The notes under the pieces are model-generated. The model did not search any database. It had not been told where the DNA came from and worked only from the letters and a program-made list of their open reading frames with translations. The position numbers and the translations under genes are program-made. Positions 8,631 through 17,472 of a stretch of 64,000 nucleotides of DNA are shown here, piece after piece (the stretch's first letter is position 1; every line of letters starts with the position of its first letter). The stretch covers positions 1-64,000 of the forward strand of contig NZ_JRHC01000003.1 of the NCBI RefSeq assembly GCF_000949475.1, given 5' to 3'. Origin of the DNA: Draconibacterium sediminis. GTDB taxonomy: Bacteria > Bacteroidota > Bacteroidia > Bacteroidales > Prolixibacteraceae.

Positions 8631-9347
8631 ATGATGAAGAAAATTATACTTTTTGTTGTTGTAAGCATGTTTGCAAGTGTCGTTATGGCTCAACCAATAA
8701 AAGTAATGTTGGTTACCGGAGGACATAGTTTCGATACGCTCCAGTTTTTTCAACTGTTCGATCGGATGCCGGAAATAGAGTATGAACATTTTGCTCAACC
8801 CAATGCCAACAAAGCAATTGCAAATGGTGTTGCCGACGATTTTGATGTACTTGTTTTTTACGATATGTGGAACAAAATAACCCGGGATGAGAAAGCTGCT
8901 TATATACGACTGACTAAAGGGGGAAAACCATTTTTATTTCTACATCATTCGCTCGTTTCGTATCAAAACTGGCCGGCGTTCGAGGAAATTGTAGGAGGTC
9001 GTTATGTCGAGCAAAACAAAAAAATTCCGGAAGAGGAATGGTCGGAATACGAACATGATATGTGGGTGTATTGCTCGATTGAAAATTATACGCCTGTTAC
9101 TGCCGGGTTTCGCGAATTACGTTTTTTCGACGAGGTATATAATAATATTCGAATCTCCGACAATGTGAGACCATTGTTGAGAACCCGTCATCCTAAAAGC
9201 GCTGAATATGTCGCGTGGGAGAACCGGTATAACGCATCAGCGATTGTTTATATACAGCCTGGCCACGATAAACGTACATACGAAACAGAAGAGTACCGAA
9301 AGCTTCTTTTTCAAGCCATACAATACCTGAATACTTTCAATAAATAA
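8631..9347 (+). CDS. Secreted ThuA-domain protein
   Basis: A 238-residue protein with a cleavable signal peptide (MMKKIILFVVVSMFASVVMA, cleavage near AQP). The mature part is a ThuA-like flavodoxin-fold domain: VMLVTGGHSFDTLQFF at the start, FDVLVFYDMW, and FLFLHHSLVSYQNWPAFEEIVGG split by a short linker. ThuA-like proteins are class I glutamine-amidotransferase relatives linked to sugar catabolism in Bacteroidota and Planctomycetes; activity is mostly unknown. It lies just before a GH3 glucosidase, with a separate promoter between them, which fits a carbohydrate context. Confidence 0.85.
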   Translation: MMKKIILFVVVSMFASVVMAQPIKVMLVTGGHSFDTLQFFQLFDRMPEIEYEHFAQPNANKAIANGVADDFDVLVFYDMWNKITRDEKAAYIRLTKGGKPFLFLHHSLVSYQNWPAFEEIVGGRYVEQNKKIPEEEWSEYEHDMWVYCSIENYTPVTAGFRELRFFDEVYNNIRISDNVRPLLRTRHPKSAEYVAWENRYNASAIVYIQPGHDKRTYETEEYRKLLFQAIQYLNTFNK

Positions 9348-9507
9348 GGTAATTACAAAAAAAATACATTAAAAGTATACTATCATTTTGCCCGATCTGT
9401 TTTTATAAATTTTCGGTTGGGACTTGTTGTTATTTTGAAGCAGTAAAAATCAGCTTCATATTTTTATTATTTGAGCTAAGGCTTAGGTTTTCAGAACGTT
9501 TTTATAT

Positions 9508-9515
9508 TATATTTG
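9508..9515 (+). promoter_or_regulatory. -7 promoter box (TATATTTG) for the GH3 gene
   Basis: Exact TAnnTTTG match 48 bases before the start codon, in a strongly AT-rich leader that also contains an ATAAT-repeat run. Confidence 0.55.
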
Positions 9516-9562
9516 CTTCAAACTGTTAAATATACAATAAGCAATATAATATAATATAATCA

Positions 9563-11854
9563 ATGAAAAAACAATTTCTATCACTACTTCTATTGGGATT
9601 AATTGCAGTGGCTTGCCAAAAGCCTGGTACTAATACTACCTCCCAAAATGATTCAGGTATTAATACAAAAGTTGAGGCTTTACTGTCGAAAATGACGCTG
9701 ATTGAAAAGATCGGTCAGTTAAACCAATATTCTTCGCGTTGGGAATTAACAGGGCCCGCACCTGAAGGCGTTGATTCAATGTCGCTTTACAACATGGTTA
9801 AAGAAGGAAAAGTTGGCTCAATGTTGAATGTTACCGGAGCAAATGCCACCCGAAAAATTCAAGCCTGGGCAGTTGACAGCAGCCGTTTGGGAATTCCGCT
9901 AATACTGGCTTACGATGTAATTCATGGTTACGAAACTATGTTTCCGATACCATTGGCCGAGGCTGCCAGTTGGGAACCTGAACTGGCAAAAAAATCGTCG
10001 AGGGTTGCTGCAACTGAAGCATCTGCAGTTGGTTTACACTGGACTTTTGCGCCTATGGTTGACATTGCCCGCGATGCCCGCTGGGGACGTTTTATGGAAG
10101 GATCTGGCGAAGATCCGTATCTGGGAGCTAAAATGGCTTATGCGCGCGTAAAAGGTTTTCAGGGCGACGACCTGTCGGATGAAACAACCATGGCTGCGTG
10201 TGCCAAACACTTTGCTGCTTATGGATTTATTGAGTCGGGACGCGATTACAATACAGTACAAATTGGCGATCCAACTTTGCACAATATTGTTTTCCCTCCA
10301 TTTAAAGCTTGTGTTGATGCAGGTGTGGCAACGTTTATGAATGCGTTTAACACCGTTAATGAAACACCGGCAACAGCCAGCTCTTACCTGCAACGCGATA
10401 TTTTGAAAGGTGAGTGGGGGTTTGAAGGATTTGTGGTTTCAGACTGGAACTCGATTGGCGAAATGGTGCCGCACGGAGTAGCTGTCGATAAAAAGGAAGC
10501 TGCCTATAAAGCTATTACCGCCGGTTCGGATATGGACATGGAAGGTAATGCTTACATAAATAACCTGGAAGAACTGGTAAACGAAGGAAAAGTTGATGAA
10601 GCTTTGATTGACGATGCCGTACGCCGCATATTAACTATCAAATTTAAACTGGGATTGTTTGATGATCCTTACAAATATTGCAATCCTGAGCGTGAAAAGG
10701 TACTGCGTTGCGACGAACACCTTGCAGCAGCCAAAGAAGCCGCAAAAAGAAGTATTGTTTTGCTGAAAAACGAAAACGATCTTCTTCCGTTGAAAAAGGA
10801 TGGACTAAAAATTGCCGTTATTGGCGAACTGGCCGGAAGCAAGGATGTACCACTTGGAAGCTGGAGAGCTAAAGCAATTACAAATTCAGCAGTGTCGTTG
10901 CTGGAGGGAATAAAAAATGTAGGCGGAAGTTCCAGCATTCGCTTTGCCCAGGGGCCTGCTTACACAGAAGGTTTACGCTCGTTTACTACCGAACTAAACA
11001 TTAACACTACCGACCGCAGTGGAATGTCGGAAGCACGTTTGTTGGCCTCAAAATCTGATGTGGTAGTTATTGCATTAGGTGAAGATTGCTGGCAGTCGGG
11101 CGAAGGCCGCAGCCAAACCGATATTTCGATGAAAGGTTTTCAGCAGGAGTTGTTGGAAGAGGTTTACAAAGTAAATAAAAACGTTGTGGTTGTGCTGATG
11201 AATGGACGTCCGATAGAAATTAACTGGATGGCCGAAAATGTTCCTGCAATTGTAGAATGCTGGCACCTGGGATCGGAAGCTGGCAACGGAATAGCCGAAG
11301 TATTGTTTGGCGATTACAATCCTGCCGGTAAATTACCGGTGTCGTTTCCACGAGCTGTTGGGCAGCAGCCATTATATTACAATCATTTACATACCGGCCG
11401 TGCGACAAATGGCGAGGGAAATGTATTCTGGTCGCACTATACCGACCAGAGTAAAGAACCGCTTTATCCATTTGGCTACGGTTTAAGTTACACAACTTTT
11501 GATTATTCAAATCTGAAACTGTCGACAAATGAATTAACCGAAGGCGGAAAAATTGTAGTTGAAGCGACAATTACCAATACCGGTAATGTTGCCGGAGAAG
11601 AGATCGTTCAACTGTATATTCGCGACCTGGTTGGAAGTATTTCGCGCCCGGTGAAAGAACTGAAAGGTTTTGAGAAAATTAAGTTGGAGCCAAAAGAGTC
11701 GAAAGTGGTATCGTTTGAGATAACTACAAAAGATCTTGAATTTTACGGAGCCTCGAAAGAGTGGAAAGCCGAACCGGGAGATTTTAACCTTTGGGTTGGT
11801 CCAAACTCTGCTGAAGGAATGGCTGCTTCGTTCACACTGAAAAAGATGAATTAA
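9563..11854 (+). CDS. bglX: GH3 beta-glucosidase, BglX type, lipoprotein
   Basis: A 763-residue glycoside hydrolase family 3 enzyme. It has an SPII signal (lipobox VAC, Cys18), the GH3 N-terminal (beta/alpha)8 domain with FAPMVDIARDARWGR and the KHFAAYG substrate-binding motif, and the catalytic nucleophile Asp294 in GFVVSDWNS. The GH3 C-terminal alpha/beta domain and a fibronectin-III-like domain (about residues 660-755, LYIRDLVGSISRPVKEL) follow. It removes terminal beta-glucosyl residues, and possibly xylose, from oligosaccharides in the periplasm or at the surface. Length and domain order match E. coli BglX. Own promoter and a strong terminator make it monocistronic. Confidence 0.93.
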   Translation: MKKQFLSLLLLGLIAVACQKPGTNTTSQNDSGINTKVEALLSKMTLIEKIGQLNQYSSRWELTGPAPEGVDSMSLYNMVKEGKVGSMLNVTGANATRKIQAWAVDSSRLGIPLILAYDVIHGYETMFPIPLAEAASWEPELAKKSSRVAATEASAVGLHWTFAPMVDIARDARWGRFMEGSGEDPYLGAKMAYARVKGFQGDDLSDETTMAACAKHFAAYGFIESGRDYNTVQIGDPTLHNIVFPPFKACVDAGVATFMNAFNTVNETPATASSYLQRDILKGEWGFEGFVVSDWNSIGEMVPHGVAVDKKEAAYKAITAGSDMDMEGNAYINNLEELVNEGKVDEALIDDAVRRILTIKFKLGLFDDPYKYCNPEREKVLRCDEHLAAAKEAAKRSIVLLKNENDLLPLKKDGLKIAVIGELAGSKDVPLGSWRAKAITNSAVSLLEGIKNVGGSSSIRFAQGPAYTEGLRSFTTELNINTTDRSGMSEARLLASKSDVVVIALGEDCWQSGEGRSQTDISMKGFQQELLEEVYKVNKNVVVVLMNGRPIEINWMAENVPAIVECWHLGSEAGNGIAEVLFGDYNPAGKLPVSFPRAVGQQPLYYNHLHTGRATNGEGNVFWSHYTDQSKEPLYPFGYGLSYTTFDYSNLKLSTNELTEGGKIVVEATITNTGNVAGEEIVQLYIRDLVGSISRPVKELKGFEKIKLEPKESKVVSFEITTKDLEFYGASKEWKAEPGDFNLWVGPNSAEGMAASFTLKKMN

Positions 11855-11875
11855 ACACTCTTTTAGTGCCGGTAT

Positions 11876-11918
11876 AAAACAGGCGGTTTCAGAATAAAAC
11901 TGAAATCGCCTGTTTTTT
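11876..11918 (+). terminator. Strong terminator after the GH3 gene
   Basis: A stem AACAGGCGGTTTCAG with its near-perfect complement CTGAAATCGCCTGTT (one mismatch) encloses a 7-nt loop and ends in a T-run. Confidence 0.92.
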
Positions 11919-12054
11919 GTTTGAGCAAAGTGTGAAAGCTGGTGATTTAATATTGAATATAACATCTTTTAACATTTAGATAAAAAACAGATGCTTTAAG
12001 GGCTATAAATTTCATTAACTTAGCAAGCGATAAAACCACTTTAACTTGCGAATT

Positions 12055-12468
12055 ATGAAATCATTAAGCAGGTTAATCCACAAATCCAGTATGACATTTT
12101 TACCAACCCACTACCCGGTGCACTTTTACGGGCTGCCCGATGGGAAAGTGTATCTGTGTTTTGCCCGCTTTTATAAAGCAGGTTTTAACCATACCGATCT
12201 GGAATTTGTTTTTGCCCGCCACAACGATTTTATCTACAATTACAATGAGGAGGTTATAGTTCCTATGGCCGAATTCAGAGCACCGGTGTATAACGAAATG
12301 GTAGATAATCCCGATCCGGATATTACCATTTTAGAGGTAAAACGCGATATACGGTCGTACACCGAAGCGGTGCAATACATCGATAGCCTTAACCTTACCG
12401 ATTTGGTGTTAAATTCAGGAATTGAAAGTGCTGAACGAATGGCCGAAGAAATACAGATTGGAGCATAG
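12055..12468 (+). CDS. Hypothetical protein
   Basis: About 138 residues from the ATG at 12055, preferred over the TTG at 12046. It is soluble with no signal peptide, mixed alpha/beta, and rich in aromatics in the first half (PVHFYGLPDGKVYLCFARFY). I do not recognise the family. It stands alone between a terminator and an AraC-type gene on the same strand. Codon use is like its neighbours, so it is likely a real gene. Confidence 0.7.
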   Translation: MKSLSRLIHKSSMTFLPTHYPVHFYGLPDGKVYLCFARFYKAGFNHTDLEFVFARHNDFIYNYNEEVIVPMAEFRAPVYNEMVDNPDPDITILEVKRDIRSYTEAVQYIDSLNLTDLVLNSGIESAERMAEEIQIGA

Positions 12469-12654
12469 TTCTACTGTTTATTCAGGTATTTAATTCACCA
12501 TTTTGTTTTATCAACTTCCCATTTCATATCCTTTCCTAACCAACATTACAATTGTTGCTTAAATCTTTTTTTGCAAAATTTCGTATGCTAATACGATTTA
12601 ATTCCATCCTGTTCCAAATGCAGGGAAAGATGATTACTATTAACCAAAAATTAC

Positions 12655-13161
12655 GTGTTCCGTCAACATGAAAATAATTATGCTTCGCCACATTCTGAGT
12701 TTTTATCTGAACTACGTAGGATCGTGTTACAAAAATTGTCGGAAGATGATTTTGGGGTAAATGTTTTGGCAAAAGAAGTCCGGTTAAGCCGATCGCAGTT
12801 ACACCGGAAATTAAAAAGTCTCACCGGCAAATCAGCCAGTTGTTTTATTCGCGAAACACGTTTGCTTCATGCAAGCGAGTTGCTAAAAGAAAATAATAAT
12901 ACTGTTTCAGAAATAGCCTACAAGGTTGGTTTTAGTAGCGCCAGCTATTTTAACAAGTGTTTTCACGATTATTTTGGTCATTCGCCGGGTGCCCATAAAC
13001 ACTTCCCTAATTGGCAGAATAAACCTGAAACAGAATTCAAATCTGGCAGAAGAATAAAACCCTGTCCCAATTTATACCACCGGCTAAACCGTCATATTTG
13101 GGTCATTATTGTCGTTATATTGCTCGTTATTTTGCTACTTTTTCTTTGGTTCTGGATTTAA
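12655..13161 (+). CDS. AraC-type HTH protein with a C-terminal membrane anchor
   Basis: A 168-residue protein starting at GTG 12655; an in-frame stop lies just upstream and there is no alternative ATG. Residues about 12-125 form a complete double-HTH AraC DNA-binding domain (LAKEVRLSRSQLHRKLKSLT; VSEIAYKVGFSSASYFNKCF), the form normally found as the output module of Bacteroidota hybrid two-component systems. No receiver or sensor domain is present. The last 25 residues (about 143-168) are one strongly hydrophobic helix, so the protein looks tail-anchored with its DNA-binding domain in the cytoplasm. Targets are unknown. Confidence 0.85.
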   Translation: MFRQHENNYASPHSEFLSELRRIVLQKLSEDDFGVNVLAKEVRLSRSQLHRKLKSLTGKSASCFIRETRLLHASELLKENNNTVSEIAYKVGFSSASYFNKCFHDYFGHSPGAHKHFPNWQNKPETEFKSGRRIKPCPNLYHRLNRHIWVIIVVILLVILLLFLWFWI

Positions 13162-13484
13162 GCAGCAGACGAAAATTGCAACACCGGATATTCTGGGTTG
13201 AACAATAAAAGTATTTTTATTAAGCTCCATCAGGAAGGGAAACAACTGGTGAATACACAACTTACAGAATTCATTCAAAATCAATTGTTGGTTTCATTAA
13301 TACGACATAGTTTCAATTCGCGCTCATAGTTTAAAGAATTTGGAAACTGGTGTAATGAATGCAACATATTTTCAAGAGTTTATTCTTCATTTCGGCGTAA
13401 CTTGAATACTAAAAGTTTCTGTTTAGGAAAGGAGGAAAAGTATTCAGAAACCTACTTATTAATGTTAATTAAATACCGAAAGCC
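13162..13484. other. Gene-free intergenic stretch
   Basis: AT-rich 323 bases with no ORF, strong hairpin or recognised promoter box. A GGAAAGGAGG purine run near 13426-13436 is about 50 bases from the next start, too far for a ribosome-binding site. Confidence 0.6.
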
Positions 13485-14231
13485 ATGAAAAAAGTACTAT
13501 TTATTATGCTGGCAATATTTATTTGTTTGCTGGCAGTTGGTCAAAATGATACCCCAAAAGTTTCTTTTGATGAAGTAGCGATCTCTCCACCAGCTTTTAC
13601 CGGAATTGAAAACTATGTTGATTTTTCGAATATTGATGCCAATTATTTGCAACGTTATCTTTCGGAGAAAGTTCAATATCCGGATAATGCGGAACGTTGC
13701 GGTAAGGAAGGAACAGAAGTAATTAAGTTCAACGTAAGTGCTCACGGGATAGTAAGCAATATCGACATCGTAAATGGTGTTTGCCCTGAAATAGATGATG
13801 AACTGGTACGTGTGCTGAAATCGACAAATGGAATGTGGAAACCAGGTATTAGAGATGGTATTCCCGTTGCAATGGAGCAGGAAGTTTCTATTGTATTCTC
13901 ATTGTCGGGAAATGCTGAAGAAACGAATAAAAAATTTCTTAAAGTAGCTACCAGCTGTTTCACACAGGGAGCAGAATGTTTTTTTGAAAAAGGAAAATCG
14001 AAAAAGGCTGAACGACTATTTACAAAAGGAATCACCTACATGCCTTACGATCAGAGTCTTCTTGTTATGCGTGGACTTTGCCGTTATGAAAGAGGAAACG
14101 TTGCAGGAGCACGGGAAGACTGGAGCCGTTTATTGGAACTGGGTACTCTTGATCTGAATGCAGAATATCTTGCCCAGACAAAAAACTTAGAAGCATACGA
14201 AGCTTTAATGGCCTTGCTGGAAGAAAGGTAG
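13485..14231 (+). CDS. Periplasmic TonB C-terminal-domain protein with TPR-like tail
   Basis: A 248-residue protein with a signal peptide (MKKVLFIMLAIFICLLAVGQ). Residues about 45-145 form a TonB C-terminal-like domain (YLSEKVQYPDNAERCGKEGTE, split around YPDNAERCG, then VNGVCPEIDDELVRVLKS and WKPGIRDGIPV). The C-terminal 90 residues look like tetratricopeptide helices (KKAERLFTKGITYMP; LLVMRGLCRYERGN). Unlike true TonB it lacks the membrane anchor and proline-rich linker, so it probably is not an energy transducer itself; such secreted TonB-domain proteins are common in Bacteroidota with unclear roles. Confidence 0.8.
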   Translation: MKKVLFIMLAIFICLLAVGQNDTPKVSFDEVAISPPAFTGIENYVDFSNIDANYLQRYLSEKVQYPDNAERCGKEGTEVIKFNVSAHGIVSNIDIVNGVCPEIDDELVRVLKSTNGMWKPGIRDGIPVAMEQEVSIVFSLSGNAEETNKKFLKVATSCFTQGAECFFEKGKSKKAERLFTKGITYMPYDQSLLVMRGLCRYERGNVAGAREDWSRLLELGTLDLNAEYLAQTKNLEAYEALMALLEER

Positions 14232-14270
14232 GCTATTAGTAACGAATCTTCGATGTAAGAAAACTGTAAG

Positions 14271-14297
14271 CCCGGAATCTGATTCCGGGCCTTTTTT
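14271..14297 (+). terminator. Terminator after the TonB-domain gene
   Basis: Stem GCCCGGAATC with its complement ATTCCGGGC, a very short loop, then a T-run. Located 40 bases after the stop codon. Confidence 0.9.
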
Positions 14298-14435
14298 ATA
14301 AATACAATGAAATGAACATGACAGATAATCAAGGGGTTAAAAATGCTGAGAGCACAATAGGTGATTTGCCTAAATTTTACGGATTTGGATATATTTATTT
14401 GTGTAAATTAAAAAGAATTATTTTCTTTGTTGGTG

Positions 14436-14454
14436 ATAGGTCGTTCCGACCTAT
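14436..14454. repeat. Perfect 8-bp palindromic hairpin (ATAGGTCG/CGACCTAT)
   Basis: A 3-nt loop TTC. The core GTCGTTnCGAC recurs at 49272-49282, suggesting a dispersed palindrome. Confidence 0.65.
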
Positions 14455-14480
14455 TGTGTGTTTGGGGGTTAACATTAATA

Positions 14481-14513
14481 AGGGCAGTTGTTGAACTGCC
14501 CTTTCTTTTTTTT
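14481..14513 (+). terminator. Terminator without an upstream gene
   Basis: Stem AGGGCAGTT/AACTGCCCT with a short GTTG-type loop, followed by a T-rich tail. It lies about 250 bases beyond the previous terminator and no gene ends near it, so a short non-coding transcript is the simplest source. Confidence 0.75.
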
Positions 14514-14812
14514 GCCAAATCCCAAACATGTTTTTAGCTCCAACGTACTTTTACAAAAAAGATAAAATCAAGGAAGAAGTTGGCTTATCCCGGGTGTTCA
14601 AAATACCTATCAGATTTTAGGTAGTTTGCTGAAATAGGCTGAAATGACAGGCAGTTCCGAGGTTTTCTGTATTTGAATTTGTAATTTTGAAATAACAATA
14701 ATCGCACAGATAATTTGTTAGGGAAGAAAAAAAATTGGTTAGGGCTTTATTCAATTACCCTTTTCAATTTCACTTTTGCGATTCAATTAAAATTAGGCAC
14801 AATTCTTTTACA

Positions 14813-14869
14813 TCTTACGAGGACGTAAGAAATATAAAAAGGCAACTGTTGAGTTGCCTTTTGTTTTTT
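14813..14869 (+). terminator. Hairpin plus terminator without an upstream gene
   Basis: A 7-bp hairpin TCTTACG-agga-CGTAAGA (14813-14830) is followed by the terminator stem AAAAGGCAACT-gttg-AGTTGCCTTTT (14837-14862) and a T-run. The same layout (small hairpin, then a GTTG-loop terminator) occurs 330 bases upstream. Confidence 0.75.
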
Positions 14870-15173
14870 ATGGCTTCCCATATTTTAATGTGGTACTTTA
14901 AAATTAAGTAGGGGTGAGTGCGGCTTATTGCTCCTTCGCTTATTTATTTTAATCGCATCATTTCATTTTATGCATCTGGATGGTGAATTACTGACGCAAT
15001 ATTGACAAACAGCAGCGGTGAGGCTGTCCGTTTTATGTTCTATATTGAGAAAATTGTCCCAAAATGAAAACGTAAATAAAAAGTTTGGCACATCTAAGTG
15101 TCAGAAAATCAATAAGTAAGGATTTTTGGAACACCGATTGCTATTAATAGGACAAATTAGGAAAATAAAAATA

Positions 15174-15300
15174 TAGGGTTTGTATAACAGGGTAGAACGA
15201 CTTCTAATTTGATTGGTTCTGTATAAAGGGGTTTGTAAATTATCAATCATCACTAAAAAGCGTCCTTAAGTTCTACCCTTTCTTTTTGCTTCTTTTTTAA
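15174..15300 (+). ncRNA. Candidate structured small RNA
   Basis: A 10-bp closing stem AGGGTAGAAC (15189-15198) with GTTCTACCCT (15270-15279) encloses an inner stem TGATTG/CAATCA (15210-15215 and 15244-15249). A T-rich tail follows the closing stem. A near -7 box (TAGGGTTTG, one base longer than consensus) at 15174-15182 would start a transcript close to the first base of the stem. No family recognised. Confidence 0.4.
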
Positions 15301-15364
15301 CGTTATGTTAATAAGATTTCATAGGGGCAGTAAAAACAAAAGATAATTAAAGGCTGGCCACCAT

Positions 15365-15395
15365 AAAAAAACCGTTCATCAACATGAACGGTTTT
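15365..15395 (-). terminator. Terminator, reading from the minus strand
   Basis: Perfect 12-bp stem AAAACCGTTCAT/ATGAACGGTTTT with a 4-nt loop. On the minus strand the T-run is longest, so it probably ends the GH110-like transcript, about 200 bases past its stop codon. Confidence 0.85.
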
Positions 15396-15592
15396 GTATT
15401 TACAAACCACTTCAAAAAGTGTACTGAAAAAGTAGAACCATCCTTAAATGGATCACCACAGTATTTTAATATGCTAAGATTATTGCGTCCGTTGGTAAAA
15501 GTAAAACATTAAAAGAGAAAGTTACAACGGCAACACCCGATTCCGTCTATTTTACGTCGGTAATCAGTTTTTATGAAGTTGTTACTCAGTAA

Positions 15593-17446
15593 TCAGTACT
15601 TTTCAAATGTGAAGATGGATTCCATATCCGTTTTTAATTCATTTTCAGGGGTCCTTTTCAAATAAATATTTCGCCCCAGTACATCATCCGAAATGTTGTT
15701 GCCGATAATTTCTATTAGTTTACAATACTCAAGACTAAAAGTATAAAGCCGGTTATGAAACGGCGAAAAATCGTAATTTCTGGTTATGGTATTTCCCTTA
15801 AAAGACAGTGCCTCAGCAGAAAGTGCATAAAGTAAAGGATAATCAAAAGGATCGAACTGATTATGCTGAATGCTTATATTTCGGTGATAACCTGGATTAT
15901 TATCATTTAAAGCAGGAATGACTGGATTGATGGAAATAACTGCTTCATTGTACCTGTAAGTACTTGAATTACATAAGGAGGTAAATATATTCCCCGATAT
16001 GGATACATCGCTTACACCGCCTGTTTTAAGCGAAGTATTTGCATCGCCTGCAATTAGTATGGCGCTTCCGCTGGATTCGAACGTATTGTTTTCAATTAAT
16101 ACTTTTCCGGGAGTAGCCAGTACAATGCCACTGGCTCTGCTACTTTTAAAATTGCTGTTCCTTATTGTCAGGTCCTGTGTCCAGCTCAGGTTTTCAATAC
16201 AAGCTCCGGCTTGCAGGTTTGTTGGTATTGGTTGATCCAGAAGTAACGAAAATTGCATGTCATCGATGGGTGTTATCGTTTTAACCGTGCTCGTAATGTC
16301 AGCTCCAACAAAATTTACCTGATCTCCCGGACGAGCCCAGTTCTGAATTTCACTTTGTTTATCCAGGTGGCTGCATTTCACCTCGTTTCCCGATATAACT
16401 TCGTCAACACGAACGCTGATGCCATAAACATAAACAGGCTCATTAACAAGGCCCTCAAAGGTGCAATTGTTAACCCAAACCTTGCCCTGACAATTTACTA
16501 TCCGCAATCCGTCAAAGCCTCCTCCAAAGTAACGTATTTTAGAACGGTTAGGGACTGCCTGGTACCGGTCGAACTCCAGATTTTTGCTGTATTGCGACAA
16601 AATACCCGAACCCGCAGCATGATACAATCTTGTATTTTCAATGGCAATGTTTTCCGATTCGGAAATAAAAATACCTGCGTGTGTTGGCGTGGCATGTTGC
16701 ATTACCAGGAAATTCCCAATTTGGGGCTTGCGTTTAAAGTTAAAATGAAGGCGAACAATTCCGGGCATTGTAGCCTCGGCAGTATAAGCCTCCCAGTCTT
16801 CGCCCAAACAAGGGTTGTCGCCGGTATGAGGAACAATGAATCTGCCGTTTCGGTCGAACTCCAAGGTTTTTTCCCATTCGTTGGTCCGGCCATTTCCCAC
16901 ATCAAAATAAATCTTCCCTTCCTCTAAATGATAGGGTGTTTCTCTGGGATTCAAGGCAATGTCAATATAAAGGTCGGTCGCCCGTAAAACTTCAGCCTGG
17001 GCAATAAAAGGTTGTTCCCAGTCAATCGTAACATTCTTAAGGGTAATGTTTTCACAATTGTCGAAGGTAAAGGGCTGCATTTCCTGATGAAAGATCAGGT
17101 GGCTGCCGCGCCCGTCGATTACCAGGTTTTTAATATTCTCAAAATGAAATGCACAAACTTTCGGACCTGCATTTAAGGTGTTTGCCTGGTAATAAACTTT
17201 GGTTTTGCAATCATCGGGATAAAAATGGTAAGTGCCGGTGGAGAATACCAGTACTTTTGGTTGATCGGTTTTCAGATCTTCCAGTGCTTTATAAAAGTGT
17301 TTAATGGCATTGTTTTTCCGGGTTTTGTATAAACCGTAATCTTTTAGAAAAATGTATGTGGTGTCGTTTGGAATTTCGGAAGCTGAAGCTTGCACAGTGA
17401 AGGAAAACAGCCACGAAAACAGTATTATTAGAAATCCGGGTCTCAT
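15593..17446 (-). CDS. GH110-like right-handed beta-helix protein
   Basis: A 617-residue secreted protein (signal peptide of about 22 residues). Its sequence follows glycoside hydrolase family 110 alpha-1,3-galactosidases closely: STGTYHFYPDD, LVIDGRGSHLIFHQEMQPF, AAGSGILSQYSKNL and TPGKVLIENNTFESSGSAIL. Such enzymes remove terminal alpha-1,3-galactose. However, where GH110 enzymes as I recall carry a paired catalytic Asp (DD before the xNxHG segment), this protein has Asn335-Glu336 in GLVNEPVYVYG. It may therefore have another specificity or be inactive. It lies downstream of a VOC protein and a sulfatase on the same strand. Confidence 0.82.
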   Translation of the reverse strand: MRPGFLIILFSWLFSFTVQASASEIPNDTTYIFLKDYGLYKTRKNNAIKHFYKALEDLKTDQPKVLVFSTGTYHFYPDDCKTKVYYQANTLNAGPKVCAFHFENIKNLVIDGRGSHLIFHQEMQPFTFDNCENITLKNVTIDWEQPFIAQAEVLRATDLYIDIALNPRETPYHLEEGKIYFDVGNGRTNEWEKTLEFDRNGRFIVPHTGDNPCLGEDWEAYTAEATMPGIVRLHFNFKRKPQIGNFLVMQHATPTHAGIFISESENIAIENTRLYHAAGSGILSQYSKNLEFDRYQAVPNRSKIRYFGGGFDGLRIVNCQGKVWVNNCTFEGLVNEPVYVYGISVRVDEVISGNEVKCSHLDKQSEIQNWARPGDQVNFVGADITSTVKTITPIDDMQFSLLLDQPIPTNLQAGACIENLSWTQDLTIRNSNFKSSRASGIVLATPGKVLIENNTFESSGSAILIAGDANTSLKTGGVSDVSISGNIFTSLCNSSTYRYNEAVISINPVIPALNDNNPGYHRNISIQHNQFDPFDYPLLYALSAEALSFKGNTITRNYDFSPFHNRLYTFSLEYCKLIEIIGNNISDDVLGRNIYLKRTPENELKTDMESIFTFEKY

Positions 17447-17472
17447 AGTAATTGTTATTTTTTTGCAAGATA

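Larger units (their letters stand above)
14232..15592. other. 1.36-kb gene-free region with several hairpin/terminator units
   Basis: No ORF here has convincing coding character; a 60-codon frame at 14312-14494 ends inside a terminator stem and is not supported. The region holds four strong hairpins with T-runs (14271, 14481, 14837, 15365) and a long-range closing stem (15189/15270). Three plus-strand terminators without genes suggest small-RNA transcripts or decayed sequence. Confidence 0.6.

Noticed and set aside
14312-14494. 60-codon plus-strand ORF
   Set aside because: Ends inside a terminator stem and crosses a palindrome; codon use unlike neighbours.
16253-16927. 224-codon plus-strand ORF
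   Set aside because: Lies fully antisense to the GH110-like gene, no recognisable domain, no promoter; a shadow frame.
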